NCBI RefSeq assembly: GCF_003597395.2
Contig: NC_133770.1
Span: forward strand, 293,453,686-293,517,685
Source of the DNA: Chelonoidis abingdonii
Taxonomy: Eukaryota; Chordata; Testudines; Testudinidae
DNA: 64,000 bases
Direction of reading: 5' to 3'
Shown one piece after another: positions 22,792 to 35,064 of this stretch. Position 1 is the stretch's first letter. Each line of letters opens with the position of its first letter. The position numbers and the translations under genes were made by a program. Below the pieces are notes generated by a model that was not told the origin of the DNA, searched no databases, and worked only from the letters and a program-made list of their open reading frames with translations.

Positions 22792-23519
22792 CTTATTACT
22801 AGCAGATAGTCAATGTTCACAATTGCAAATCTGTATTAGGGAGTGCTACTCCCTGAACTGAACATACAGAAAATTGATGGACTGGCTATCAGGGATAGGT
22901 GTTAATGCAATCTGGACAGTATACAGAATGCTTGCTTATGCTTTTTCCTACACTTAGGTATTTCTGAGTTGTGGCTCATGAGGATCCTCATATCTTCTGT
23001 CTACCCATAAGCTGATTGCAGTTAAGATCTCGCTCATGTTCTTATCCTCCCAGTGGTATTCACTAGGCAATTGTGGGAGCTCTTCATGCAGATTAGCCTT
23101 GGGCTTTAGATAAGTGCTGTAGAAATTTGAGTAAATAAGTTGCCATGTTCAGAGTCCTAACTTGACTTTTGGCCCATACATATATTGAGCAATTTGGATA
23201 GTGTTCCTTTAGGTGGTTTGACCATTTCATAATGTGATGGCAAAACTCATGTTCCAGAAATCTGAGGCCTTCACTTTTCTAAGGCTCGTATTTGTTCCCT
23301 TTGGCTGCAATCAGTCACATCACATACCTTTTGAGATCTCAGATATTTCTGAGGCACAAATTACAAAATTGCCCATCATCTCTGTCTTCTCCAAATAGTA
23401 CCATTCTTTTATTGTCCCAAAGGTGGCAACTGGTGTGATGGAGAGAAATGAGTGAATTTTGCTTAATATGCATTTAACTGCGTGACACATGCCTTTTGTG
23501 AATGCTCCTTCTGATCGGC
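22792..23519. other. Apparently unique sequence
   Basis: No gene or repeat recognised. Confidence 0.45.
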
Positions 23520-24157
23520 TGTGTCTGCAGTCTTCAAACAGCCCTGGTATCAGGCTGTACCCCCAAGGCTTCCTCCAAGTTGTTCAGACCCCCTTCTATG
23601 GGTTTATCATTGTTTGATTGTAGGCCACTACCACAGTGACCTATGGGGAGGACCCGGACCCACCCACTGTTCCAGGTCCAAGCCCAGAGACCCTAAAAAT
23701 AGCAGCCATGTGCCGCCATGTCCTATTAATGAAACCACCTTCAATTCTCTGGGCCACTTCCTCACAGCCTCATCCTTCACCAAAGCTTCACCCTTCGCTC
23801 AGGGCTCTTCTGTGTTCAGGCCCAGCAGTGAGCCAGGAGCTCTTTCTCATTCCCTGATCCCACCAGCACTGAGCTGTCCATGGTACTGCAGTTCCCTTTG
23901 GCCAGCCAGGAGCACCATTTGTACTCCTCTCGATCCAGGAAAGAACTGCCTGTCTTTGGCTCTGCAGCTCCTTTTCATATGGTCCTCTGGGGTCCTGATT
24001 GGCTAGCCCTTGGCAGCCTCCCCCGATTGTCTGTTTCCTGCACAGTCTCTCTAGGCTGCTTGGAGGACTTAGCTCCACTGCTCCTTTCCTGAGATGGGTG
24101 TGGCAGGACCCTGAGGCCTCCAGCAGGGGGCCTCTGGGCCTAGTCCATCCTGTCACA
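23520..24157 (+). mobile_element. LTR-like module related to 8404-9125 (tentative)
   Basis: The part near 23645-23700 (gaggacccggacccacc, ccaggtccaagcccagagacc) matches the 8404 module in order and spacing. The block ends with CCTGTCACA. Flanking 5-mers do not match. Open frames across it show no known family. Confidence 0.4.
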
Positions 24158-24685
24158 CTGCACTACAGTATGGACTTTCAAAGAAGAGTCATATTTGCAT
24201 TAGGTAGGTTGCTTATCAAAAACCTATATAAGTCACTTGTGGCTTAGAGAAATGGTCCAACCTACTCTGAGCAAGTACACTGTTGTCCAGATTCATGGGT
24301 ATGAGCACATGAAGACAAGAAGTCCTGTGGGTGTGGGTGCTCTAAATGTGTTCTGGGGAAATCAAGGCAGCCAGCTAAGAGCATCCAAACACTTGAGGTT
24401 GTTAAGCTTATGATAAAGTGGGGAAATACATTATTAATTCAGATCTGGGCTAAATCAGTTTAATGAGACCCAAAACCAATTCTATGCATCTCTCACTTGT
24501 AGAGGCCCAAAGATAGAACTCAGTGTAGGACAAACACCAGAACTGAAAGACCCTCCCCCTTTCTTCCCTCCTAATGTTTTAAATTTATTTTTAAAAATTA
24601 GCTTTGACTGATGTGTCATTTTGTATTTACATTTAGCATAAATAATATACTGTGGGCCAGCCTTTCTGACATCAATAATAAGCAA
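24158..24685. other. Apparently unique sequence
   Basis: No gene or repeat recognised. Confidence 0.45.
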
Positions 24686-24687
24686 TA

Positions 24688-24800
24688 TTTCATAGATTTC
24701 ATAGACTGTAAGGCCAGAAAGGACCATTATAATCAACTAATCTGACCTCCTGCATAATACAGGCCAGATAATCTCTGCTAGTGATTCCTGCATCCAGCCC
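24688..24800 (-). mobile_element. CR1 LINE fragment, reversed
   Basis: The CR1-type reversed 3' end is recognisable in ggccagaaaggacca and tctgacctcctgcataata; only the terminal ~110 bases remain. Confidence 0.7.
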
Positions 24801-24830
24801 AATAACTTGTGGTTGAACTAAGCAGAGTAA

Positions 24831-25125
24831 GGCTTTGTCTACACTGGCACTTACATCGTTAAAACTTTTGTCACTCAGGAGAGTAAAAAAACAGACCCCT
24901 GAATGACAAAAATTTTGGCAACGAAAAGTGCCAGTATGGACAGCACTTCAACGGAGTGAGCTGCACTCCCGGCAATGAAACTACCTCCCGTCACTGGAGG
25001 TGGTTTTATTTTGTCAGTGGGAGAGCTCTCTCCTGGCGATAGAGTGGCTACATAGCACACCTTACGATGGCATGGCTGCAGTGGCATGGTCACAGAACTG
25101 TGAGGTGTGCAGTGTAGACATAGCC
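24831..25125. mobile_element. MITE with GGCT(T/A)TGTCTACACTG ends
   Basis: A 295-bp element with inverted ends (left GGCTTTGTCTACACTGGCAC; reversed right GGCTATGTCTACACTGCACA). Flanking triplets are TAA and AAA, near the TAA/TTA preference of Harbinger-type elements. Two internal halves are partly complementary. Non-coding. Its ends resemble those of the 18799 Harbinger relic, a possible former source of transposase. Confidence 0.7.
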
Positions 25126-25711
25126 AAAATCTTCTAGAAAGACACCCACTCTTGATGTAATGACTCCACATGACGGAAAGTATATCTCAAGACTGGTGTG
25201 GGATGGAATCCAGAGGGATATTCCAATAGTATGTTTCTACAGTCTCATGAGAAGATTTTTTTAGGCCTCTGAATTGGACTTAGTGGTGTGGAGGAGACAA
25301 GCAGATGTAATAAAATCAGGATCCTAGGGAGCTAAAAGCTCATCTTCTTAAAGGAAGATGCATGCTTGTTTAAATAAATATTTTAGAGTGATATACATGC
25401 TCAGTGCAGGATAGTTTGTGTGATGAGCAATTTTGCCTGAAGCATAGCTGAGTTGCTGCAGTCCCCTGAGGAGTGGAATGAACTGACTAGTAGCATATGC
25501 CTTGCTCTGGGTTGAAGCAGTCTGAAAACACTGCTGAGTACTAGTTTTAAATCAAAGAATTGTTTGCTTTTTCCTATTTCATTTCTATCTTGCGACAAGA
25601 GACAACATTTCCTGTTCCAGCTATGGTTAATGATATAAATAAGATATTGATGATTATAAATAATGGCAGCAAGTGAAGCCCTTCTGTGATTTATATCGTC
25701 TGTTTACATAT
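25126..25711. other. Apparently unique sequence
   Basis: No gene or repeat recognised. Confidence 0.45.
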
Positions 25712-26117
25712 GAAGCTGCATGTCTGTCACATAGGTCACAGAAGTCACGGATTCTGTGACTTTCCGTGGTCTCCGTGACTTCTGCAGCAGCTGGTGCAGC
25801 TGGCTCTGGGGCTGCTCAAGCAGCCCCCGGGCCAGTCACACCGGTCACTTCTGGGGCAGTCTCAGGCCACTACGCCTCCCACATCCAGCAGCAGCAGTAG
25901 TTTTGGTGTGGGAGGGGGCTCAGGGCTGGGACAGGGGATTGAGGTGCAGGGCGGCACTTACCTGGAAGGAGGGGGGGGTGTTCCCCTGGAAGCAGACAGC
26001 ATGTCCCTGCAGCTCCTAGGCAGAGGAGCCAGGGGGCTCTGTGCACTGCCCCTGCCTGCAGGCATCGCCCCCACAGCTCCCATTTGCTGTGGTTCCCATG
26101 ACTAAAACATAGGCTTA
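25712..26117. mobile_element. MITE, family A copy 2
   Basis: The left part has alternating phrases tcacagaagtcacgg / ccgtgacttctgcag. The right end is ccatgactaaaacataggctta, a diverged family-A terminus. The core is GC-rich and differs from copies 1 and 3. No clean flanking duplication is visible. Confidence 0.55.
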
Positions 26118-26950
26118 TGTATAGCACCACTCATCATAAGGGAAGCCAACACACTTCGGTGTTTAGGACAGAATTGTGAGGATCCAGCTCACACAGGGAG
26201 CTGTGCCTGAGTGAGGACACTTCGGTTTGGCCATTACTGTATACACCTGTCTGCTGCTAAATGCATTTACTTCTGTGGAGAAACCTGATGGCTGTTCAAT
26301 AAACCACACGAAGTGACATACCAGGTTAACACAGGATATAATTCTTTCCTCCACTGACGACAGTCATCACAAAGAGTAACTCAAAGTGTCATGATACGTG
26401 TGGACACTGCAATCCAAGCTTCACATGCTGACATAAGTTCATTTCACCTACATCATACTCTCTCCTTACTCCTTCAAGTTTGACATTCCAGGAAATGATG
26501 TAGTCCTTCTCCCTTATGAAACCTGTGTCTGACAGCTGCAATGTTAATTTTGAAACACGCAAACCCATTACTCAACATAGCTATTTCCCCTCAAATCTGC
26601 TGCTCAGATTCATAGCATTGCTAGTACGTGGATGTCCCCTACCTGTGGATGGGAGTGTTACTTTCACATCAGACTCAGCAGCCATCAAAGAACTCATCAG
26701 CACGTTCACCACGCTCTGTAAAGAGTGATGGTGCCATTGACAGGATATAAGGAATACTACATCTAGGTAGAACAGGAGGAATTTAGGGAGGCAGAATATA
26801 ATTACCCAAGATGAAATGTAACCACAATACCAGCGTTAACACGCCTACTCCTGTGAAAAGTTATGAGCTTCGTACCGGTCTGAATCTTAGTTTAACTACT
26901 CATCTGAAAGATAAGGCACCTCTGACACTGTGTTGAGGCACTGCTTAAGT
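26118..26950. other. Apparently unique sequence
   Basis: No gene or repeat recognised with confidence. Confidence 0.45.
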
Positions 26951-26951
26951 G

Positions 26952-27250
26952 TGAAGTCAGAGTATGTCTAGAATGCAATCAGGGGTGTCTGTGCAGCACA
27001 GATAGACATACATGAGCTAGCTTGGATCTAGCTGGGTCAAGTAACAATAGCAGCGAAGCCACGACAACATGGGCAGCAGGATGGGCTGTAAAACCTCTCC
27101 TGGGACCCTGGGTATTTACTTAAGTGGCTAGCCCCTGTTGCCAGCTGTGTTTCTATTTTGTTACTTGGGCCTTCACAGCTGTTGTTGTATGAGCCAGCTA
27201 GATCAAAACTAGTTCAGGTATGTCTACATGCACTGCAATCAGCCCTACCC
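26952..27250. mobile_element. Palindromic MITE, right end damaged
   Basis: It starts GAGTATGTCTAGAATGCAATC. Inner inverted phrases (gagctagcttggatctagctggg and gccagctagatcaaaactag) mirror each other around a centre near 27110. The right terminus expected by symmetry has been partly lost or rearranged after 27245. Non-coding. Confidence 0.55.
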
Positions 27251-28044
27251 TCAAGAGGAAAAAATGTTAATGCCTGAATCATTACCAACGCTTCCTGTGA
27301 CATCCTGGCTAGTTCTTTGAAGGTCCAAGTACCGACTAAGCCCAGTCTTTAGTGTGTGAGAAATTATGTGATCATAGCCTGTAGGGGTCTGACTGCATTT
27401 ACTAGTATAGACAGATACTTGCTATAAATGTCCAAGTAACAGTCCATATTTCTGTTAGTTCTGAGCTAGCTGATAGTTAGCTATTTGTGTCCCATACAAA
27501 GAATCAATTCACTCTTGTCTTTTGCAACATTCCATATTTTATTTCTAGGATATTTGTTCTTTAATTATACTGATTTTTCTTTTGTTTGTTTATTGAAGAA
27601 TGGAGTCACATCCTCAAATCTATGTTCATGTTTCTTAACACTGTAATAAATTAGAAATCTATAACAAGAATGCAAATAATATCTTAATGAAGCAAGTAGT
27701 ATCATCCCTCCCCCACACCTAGAATATATTTGACCTCTGAAATATGTCAGCTATCAGGACGGATCAGCTTTGTGAGCAAGGCTGGGTTCCCAAATGCCAT
27801 TTTATAGTAGCCTATAATATTGTTTCTGTGCCATAATGGTGTGTGTGTGTGTGTGTGTGTATAAAAGGTGAAGGACTGGAAGCTTTTACTAGAGTATGGC
27901 AAAACGTGTGTGGCAGAGAAAGGTTTGCTACAATTTTCTAGTTTTAGCTTCTCATAGAGCATTTTCCATGTGTAAAGCAGGTATTTAACTGCCTAAACAA
28001 AGACTGAAGTGCCTAACCATAGTACATTTCTGACTTTGTACTTA
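27251..28044. other. AT-rich sequence with a (TG)n run
   Basis: Apparently unique apart from the microsatellite at about 27839-27861. Confidence 0.45.
27839..27861. repeat. (TG)n microsatellite
   Basis: About eleven uninterrupted TG units. Confidence 0.95.
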
Positions 28045-28135
28045 ATTGGAGCCTCAGTTTCCCCATCTGTACACTGGGGATAATAGTACTTTTTTACCTC
28101 CCAAGGGTGTTCTGAGGCTCAGTTAATTAATGGGG
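28045..28135 (+). mobile_element. MIR (CORE-SINE) fragment
   Basis: The diagnostic segment gcctcagtttccccatctgt, followed by a ggggataatagta-type sequence and gttctgaggctcagttaa, is the 3' half of MIR, an ancient tRNA-derived SINE with an L2-like tail. Confidence 0.85.
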
Positions 28136-29396
28136 AAATTCAGCCCTGTGTAGAGGACGAGCACAAGCCCTATACATGCACGTAAGTCCAATTTGAGACC
28201 AATTCTGATTACGTGAATGGGAGTTAACTATTGCTTAGACTTTGTGTGGGCCCTCTGCACGGGGTGAATTTGCTGTAATGTCTATAAAGTCGTTTGATGT
28301 TGGGTTGAAGGTGAGATAGAATGCAAAATATTAATAGTATTACTAGAGATGGAACTGAACCAAAAATCCAGCTCTGAATGACCCTAAACCTTAGGAAAAT
28401 TCATCTAAAGATGTAGGTAAGAGCTTTGTAGCTTGGGCCCATCGCTAATTATTATTTATTACAGAGCTAAAAGCAAATCAAATGCCTTTTCCAGAATGGC
28501 CTTAACGCTGCTTTCATATCAAGAGAGAATTATATGTCATTTTTGCTCTTTTTTGATTACAGTGAAATTATCCTTTTCCTTCTACTAATTAGAAGGAATT
28601 GTACTCCCTATTAATTAGATACAATTTACCATGAAAAGATCTGAGTACTGTGCTAAGCTTAATAATTATCAGAGCATAGTGAGCACATTGCACAACATAC
28701 TACTTCTGTGAATGCTTCCAAACATGGCATTTTAAACGAATTATATAAAAAAAGGAAGAAATAGCCTTAGCAACTTATACATTTTCCCTCATCAGGGCAA
28801 TGCTTTTTAAGAACAGCACTGTCCTCCAGTTATTTATGGTTACTTATCCGACTCACTGTGGTTGTTCTTATAGTGTTTTTAATGTAAATCAAGTTGCCAG
28901 CTCTGTGGGATGGTACCCAATTTTTTATGTGTCTAGAATGTGGCTGGCACATTCTAGATGCTGTCTGAGTAATAATAGTTACCTTTTCTCTGCTGGCACT
29001 TGCAGTTCTAAACAGAGGGGTAATGATTGGCTTATACAAAAATACTCTACTGCTTCTGGAGAAGGGGTGGACAATGACAAGGTGTGTGGTTTGAAGCCTT
29101 TTATTTAACTGTCAGTGATTCGAATAAAGGTCACAGAAGTCATGATTGAAAGTGGTTTCTGAACTGGGGGAGGCCTGGAAGTGCTGAATTCAGCACAGAT
29201 GTCCACAGCACAATTACTGCCAAAAATGGAATGGACATGGGCCACAGTTTACCCTTCCAACCAGGTTTAGATCGAGGCATATTGGCAGGCTTGTGCAGGA
29301 AAGCTTGCACAGCTGCAGCTAGTAGAGTACCTTTTCTGTGGGTGAACAGAGGACTTCCATCTCTGCTGATGTTAGTTGGATAAATGTAGTCTGCAC
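28136..29396. other. AT-rich apparently unique sequence
   Basis: No gene recognised. One open frame of about 100 codons (28800-29108) shows no family similarity and no exon signals that I trust. Confidence 0.45.
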
Positions 29397-29445
29397 TCAT
29401 AGATTTTAAACCCCGAAAGGATCATTCTGATCACAAGCACCTACT
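29397..29445 (-). mobile_element. Short CR1 end fragment, reversed
   Basis: catagattttaaaccccgaaaggatcattctgatca resembles the reversed terminus of turtle CR1 elements; only about 50 bases remain. Confidence 0.5.
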
Positions 29446-30084
29446 TCCATTTTTCTGGGTGGGTGCTCCACCCCACTCTGCCCCGAGGCCCTGACCCCAC
29501 TCTGCCCCTTTCCTCTGTGCCCTGCCTGTGCTCTGCCTCTTCACGCCCTCGCTCCGCTCTGGAAAAATAATTTGAAGCTCTAACTTTCAAATTTATTCCA
29601 TTACAAATCAATGAAGAGTGTTCTCTTGGACTGGGATAGTGTGAGTTGTGATGTACAAGTGTAAGAAAGGGCACCCAGGCAGGTAGAGTACTCCCCACTG
29701 GCTACCCCTCTGATACTTCCCACCATTTGGGTTTCTTTAAAAAGGAATTTTCAAAATGTAATACTAATAGAAATGTTTCCATGATCTGACAATAGAAAAT
29801 AAGATCGCCTGTTTAGAAGAGTAAATACAACTGAGCTGTTTTACTGCATCATAACCAAAAAAGGAAACTTACTAGAAATTAAAGAGAGACAGGCCAGTCT
29901 AATGTCACTGTCCAAGCTGTATGAAATACGAAAAGTAAACCAAGAACACAAATATTGACAAGTAAAGCAAAATTATTTCCTCTTTAATGATCAAAATTAA
30001 GTTTATATTTAAAAGCAAAATCTGACACCAAGACAACTACTGAATTTTGGCCTAAAATTTGAAAAAAAAAAAAAAGAATAGTGG
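29446..30084. other. Mixed sequence, C-rich start
   Basis: 29455-29560 is a C-rich repeat-like patch (ccactctgccc repeated). The remainder is AT-rich and unrecognised. A short poly(A) run occurs at about 30061-30075. Confidence 0.4.
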
Positions 30085-30350
30085 CTTCACTTTAGTGGGG
30101 CCTCAATTTTTGGGAACCCAGTCTAGAACTCCTTAAAGGGGTCTGATTTTCAGAAATTACTGAGCACCCAACTTCTGAAAATCAAACCCTTTCACTACAT
30201 CTACAGTTGGGCACCAAAAATAGCTGGACACTTTTGAAAATTTAAGCATTCATAGCTGGGATTTTTAAAGAGCCTTAAGAAGTTGGGCACCCAGCTCCTA
30301 CTGAATGTTGGATTTGAGTGGCTAACTCTTTTAGGTGCCTTTGAAAATTC
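30085..30350. repeat. Old amniote interspersed repeat
   Basis: Repeated phrases gagcacccaacttctgaaaatc, agttgggcacccag and aggtgcctttgaaaattcc are characteristic of an old repeat seen widely in birds and reptiles. I cannot name its class. A weaker relative lies near 36780-36860. Confidence 0.5.
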
Positions 30351-30954
30351 CAGGCTGTTCATTAGCCATACATGATCTCTAGTTTCACTTTTACTATAAT
30401 GGATTGAGTTTATCATCCATATTCCCTAGTACTGCAAAACTAAACAGGATTATAGACTCTCTCAGAGGCAGTTTCAATATGCAGCTATTCTGCAACCAAC
30501 CAATTTTTCAGCCACATTTAGTGTCCTGTGAAGAAGAGAATCCTTCCGAGGCACATATTGCTACCATCTGGTGATGTGTTTTTCAGTCCGGGAACCATTT
30601 ATGACTTCAGATTAGAAGGCTTCACTATATGACAATTTATTTAAAATCAAAATGCTGGCCACATAATGGATCCCTACCAGAAACATGTACACCTGTAGGA
30701 TGCTGTTCAAGCTAAGAGAGCCAGTTACACTTAAGGCTGTTTATTCTGCCTGAAGCTGATTTCTGCTGTTAGAGAAGAGGAAACAAGTTTAGTTTCTCTT
30801 GAAGTGCAGAAAAATGTAATAAAAGTTTAAACTGAGCTTCAATTTCATCTAAAGAAATTACAGGGAAATCAATATTTTGTAGGATGAGTTAAATGTAAAT
30901 CTGTATCTGTAGTGAGTAGTCTTTTATGTATACCTGCTTGATGTAGAATAACAC
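30351..30954. other. Apparently unique sequence
   Basis: No gene or repeat recognised. Confidence 0.45.
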
Positions 30955-31420
30955 TTTAACAGAGCCATTTGCCCCTTTAATAGACTAGGGGTGGGGACAG
31001 GAAGCAGCCGATCTCTTGCCCAAAGAGAAGCCCAGCAGACAGGGGCTGGGAATCAGCTGATTGGCTCACCCTCTCAGCTGGACAATACAAAGGAGAACTT
31101 AACTCCATGAAGGTGAGGCAGGTGGGAACCAGGAGAGAGGATACTCTTTTGGAACCAGATCAGGAGGCTGCAAGCAGGCAGACCCTTAGTATTGGAAATA
31201 GCCCTATCTAGTAGCTACCAGAGGACCCCAGTGTGAACCCCTAACCAGACTGTTTGTGTTGCTTTTTGTGCACTTCTCTTTCTTTGTGAAGACTACAAAC
31301 AGATCCTTGAAGAAAGGGACAGACACCTAACCTGCATGTGGCTGGTGGTGTGTCTCCAGCTGGCGCCTAGTGCCAGCAGTGTACAAACATCATTGACCCT
31401 GCTACCCGAGGAGGCACAGA
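30955..31420 (+). mobile_element. LTR-like segment (tentative)
   Basis: Contains purine-rich phrases and the order typical of turtle retroviral LTR/leader sequence (gggaaccaggagagagg ... ctgcaagcaggcagaccc ... cagtgtgaacccctaaccag). No ends or duplication were found. Confidence 0.35.
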
Positions 31421-32470
31421 TGACAAATTAAAAAGAAATATAGCTGTTGTTAAACAGAGCAAAATAAATAATACCTACAATAACTGTACCTTGCAGTTAT
31501 ACCTTTGTAACAGTCTAAACATGTAGTCACACGCAGATGAGCATACATTTGTGATAGATAGTCCCTTATGCCAAGAATCACAATATTCATGTTACTCCCA
31601 ATCCCAAAGGACCAATCATTTTATGCTAGGTTAAATGCTCCTTAGATCTCACAGCAGAAATGACATGTGTAGCCAATCTAATAGTAAATTATATGTAGAT
31701 TTATTAAGTAGAAAAAGGAATCAAGAGAGTTATTTACAAGATTAAAGCAGGTAATCAAATATACACAAATGAGTTATAATCTTAAATTTCAAAAGGTAAT
31801 AGAAGCTTCTGTAATAAACAAGCTCTATATGTCTTTTAGGGCTAACACAGGCAAAGCAGCTGGGAATCTCTTGCTTATGTCTAGAAAACCCTTGCCCCCT
31901 GGAGTCCAAGCAGTGTAGAAATAACCAACCAGTTCCTTCTTGCTAGAGGTTTTTATCACCTTCCCGTCATGTGCTCTGAGTTGCAAGCTCAACTGACAGG
32001 AGGAATCCACTTGCATGACTCATCTTCATGGAGTGGGGGAGGAAGAGCAGAACAACAAATGTCTTTTATCCTCTTTAATATCCCACAATAGCCTGTCTGG
32101 TGTCGATGGACCTTTCCTGTTGGGAAGGTCATAACACCTTCTGTTAGAGATCAGCACTTCAAAGTAATGTCTCTCTCCTGTCTGGTGATTTACACAGTCT
32201 CAAAGGCTCACAATACAACTTCTCAAATAATACCTTACAATATGGGATACAGATGTTATAAGCACCAGCTGGTCTGCCAGCATCATACCACCATTACGCT
32301 TATCTCCTGCCTCTCCTTTTCAGCCGTCCAGGCTCCTGCTCTACCCTGCTCCAAGCCCCCTGCTCCTTCCTCCCCAGCCTGGCCCAGCCTCCAAACCTCC
32401 CACTCTTTTTGCTCTTGTTATCCTAGGCCTGCCTCAGTCAGTCCCTTTCTGCCTGTGATTGGGCTGTGAT
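31421..32470 (-). mobile_element. Reversed LTR-derived sequence (tentative)
   Basis: An AT-rich region around 31690-31800 (gatttattaagtagaaaaagg) with a minus-strand AATAAA resembles the reversed LTRs at 300-1186 and 20690-20790. Ends are not resolved, and the right part (32300-32470) is C-rich and unplaced. Confidence 0.35.
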
Positions 32471-32933
32471 TGCTAACAGGCTGCCCGCTCACTGGCTCCA
32501 GCCTCTTCCTCTGCACTGCTGCCGCTGCTGCTGCTGTTGCCCTGGAGAAGTGAGAATGCAGTGGAGGGAAGCAGTTCTGGGGCACAGACTGGACAGAGAC
32601 TAGCCCCTGATTGTCTACTCACTGGTGCCAGCTGCTTCCTCCACACTGCTGCCGCTGACCAGATCCTGCTCCCCATGTTGCTGCCATGTGGAAGTGAGAG
32701 TGCCTCTGGGGCATATGCGACCCACCGAGAACCTTCCTGCAATCCACTGGTGGATCAAGACCCACTGCTGGGAAACATTGTATTAGTTTTACACCATAAG
32801 TGGAAATAATAGGGTACAATTCTCCTCTCATGTATATTAGTTTTACACTGGTGTAACTCCATCGACTTAGTAGAATTAGTCCTGACTCATACCTATGCTT
32901 AATGAGATGAGAAACAAGAATAAGGTCCATGTG
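32471..32933. other. GC-richer unclassified sequence
   Basis: The pattern ctcactggctccagcctcttcctc / ctcactggtgccagctgcttcctc is repeated about 130 bases apart (32491 and 32621), each followed by an 'actgctgccgctg' phrase, so 32480-32690 looks like a diverged tandem duplication. 32810-32890 resembles an old amniote repeat. No gene. Confidence 0.4.
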
Positions 32934-32941
32934 TTCTATCA

Positions 32942-33170
32942 CAGTGGTTCTCAAACTTTTGTACTGGTGACTCCCTTTCATGTAGCAAGCCTTTGAGTGT
33001 GATTCCCCCCCTGCCCCTTATACATTAAAAACACTGTTAACTATATTTAACACCATTATAAATGCAGGATGCAAAGCGAGATTTGGGGTGGAGGCTGACA
33101 GCTCGTGACCCCCCATGTAATAACCTTGCGACCCTCTGAGGGGTCCCAACTCCCAGTTTGAGAATCCCTG
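32942..33170. mobile_element. hAT-type MITE
   Basis: A 229-bp element starting CAGTGGTTCTCAAAC and ending (reversed) CAGGGATTCTCAAAC. It is flanked by ttctatca (32934-32941) and ttctatcc (33171-33178), an 8-bp duplication with one mismatch. Non-coding; typical of Charlie-like non-autonomous hATs. Confidence 0.9.
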
Positions 33171-33222
33171 TTCTATCCAATCCAGAGATTCTAAGGCCAG
33201 AAGGCACTACTGTGAGCATAGT

Positions 33223-34300
33223 ATCAGAGGGGTAGCCGTGTTAGTCTGGATCTGTAAAAGCAGCAGAGAATCCTGTGGCACCTTATAGACTAACAGACGT
33301 TTTGGAGCGTGAGCTTTCATGGGTGAATACCCATTTCGTCAGATGCAGGTAGTGGAAATTTCCAGGTACGGTACAACACCTCAACAGGGAGACATGGGAG
33401 AGGGAGTTCACTTCCTCTGTTCAATGTCCTGAGAGGTATTTTAAGATGAAGATAATACCATGGCTAACAGTTGACTGGTATGTCTTGGGTTAAAGAAAGG
33501 AAGGGACCTGGGGTTAATAGTCTGAAGTATTTGTGTTACCGTCACTGTCTGACCCCCCCTCAGTGCAGAGCAGGGTTGCACTTTGCTGGGTGGAATGCAC
33601 AGACTCCTGGAGAGCAGGGGCAGCTGTTTCCATGGCAGAGAGCCTGGCACTTAGGAGACTTTCTACACTGCTATTTTGAAGCAATTCAATAAAATAACAG
33701 TGGAGCTATAATGTCCCGTTCAAAATTTCAGCCCCCGCCCAAGTGCAAAAATGTTATTTTAGGATTTAAACAGGAGGCTTCCAGCACTAGGACACCTGAC
33801 CAGAGAGCTCAGAGGGAGGTGGAACAGCTGCTGATTCTGAGGGTCCTGTGCTAAATCCACTTGCAGGTGGAAGTGTTTTATTTGATGGATAATGAGCACC
33901 AGCTACCAGGGGAGAATCCCTGAGAGCCACTGCTGCTCCGGTCACCCCAGGAGTGCTGCCGGGGGCCACCAAGCTGCGGCTGCTCGGTGAGAATACGTTT
34001 CAGGTTGGCAGGTTGTCTGTGGGCAAGGATTGTGGCCTGCCACCCAAGGCCTGTGAAAGTGTGGGATCATTGTCCAGGATGGGTTGTAGATCCCTGACGA
34101 TGCGTTGGAGGGGTTTTAGCTGGGGACTGTATGTGATGGCCAGTGGAGTCCTGCTGGTTTCTTTCTTGGGTTTGTCTTGCAGTAAGAAGCAGACAAGTAC
34201 TGTGACCATGTAGTCTCGCCTGAACTGAAACTGCAGGAACCACCTGAGTAGGCAGAACATAATTCTCCAAACTGCATACTGAAGCGAGCACTCCATGCTT
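33223..34300 (-). pseudogene. Penelope-like element fragment (reverse transcriptase remnant plus 3' region)
   Basis: On the minus strand, 34180-34000 encodes a stretch (TYSPQLKPLQRIVRDLQPIL ... LSQALGGRP) that I associate with Penelope-type retroelements between the reverse transcriptase and the GIY-YIG endonuclease; no endonuclease is readable. Downstream, 33360-33225 is a very common turtle repeat (gtagccgtgttagtctgga on the plus strand) that I take as the 3' part of the same element. The 33361-33950 stretch between them is unclassified and may be inserted. Family assignment is from memory; the coding remnant is short, out of context and cannot function. Confidence 0.5.
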
Positions 34301-35064
34301 GTGAAAAGCCTGTAGGATCTTTCCTGACCACAAGTGGACAGCAGCTGTTTTCTATCTTATCCTAAAACCAGCCCTGTCAACAATGCTTTTCTCCTAACAC
34401 TATACTGGAGCATAGCATCAATGCTGACTCTGATGGAAGTGTGCCACTCAATGCACCATTACCACTTCTTTCTGTACCTTCGGTTTTTCTTAGTCTTCTC
34501 TCATCCTAGTATAGACCAACCCCAACTCTGCAGTCTGGGTGTTCTGATAAGTTCACAGTCAGAGGTGGTCTGGCTGCAGGCAGCTTTTGAATCTTATGCT
34601 TTTGACTTAGCCTAATTTTAAATGATAATAGCAGGGGTCAGTGCAGTCTTCTGTTGTTGTTGCTGTTGTCAAACTGTGGTCCACAGAGCGCTTCCTTGGA
34701 GTCCAGGGGGAGCTAACAAGTCACATGGTGCTGACTCCTTCTTCCTACTGCACTGTAAAAGACAGACAAAAAATCATTGAATGTTTTGCCACTATTACCT
34801 TCCCACGTACATGTAGACAGTTGCTGTAGTTACCATGGGCAAATATAAATGGCGTGAAAGGGAGATCCATGCCATTGAGAATGACCCATGACGGTCCATC
34901 TGTGTGTTAAAATGTAGCCCATGCTGTGACATGTTTGAGACCCCTTGGCCTATGGTATTCACTCTAAAAATAATTAGTTGTGTTTTTACAGCACCCAAAA
35001 GTGTGACTTACAGTGCAGACGGAAAGAAGTGGTCTCTGCCCAGAAGAGCTTGTAATCTCATGTT
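34301..35064. other. Apparently unique sequence with one old repeat-like phrase
   Basis: 35000-35060 (gaagtggtctctgcccagaagagcttgt) resembles 50140-50200 (gaaggtggtccctgccctgaagagcttgc), an old interspersed repeat I cannot name. The remainder is unrecognised. Confidence 0.4.
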
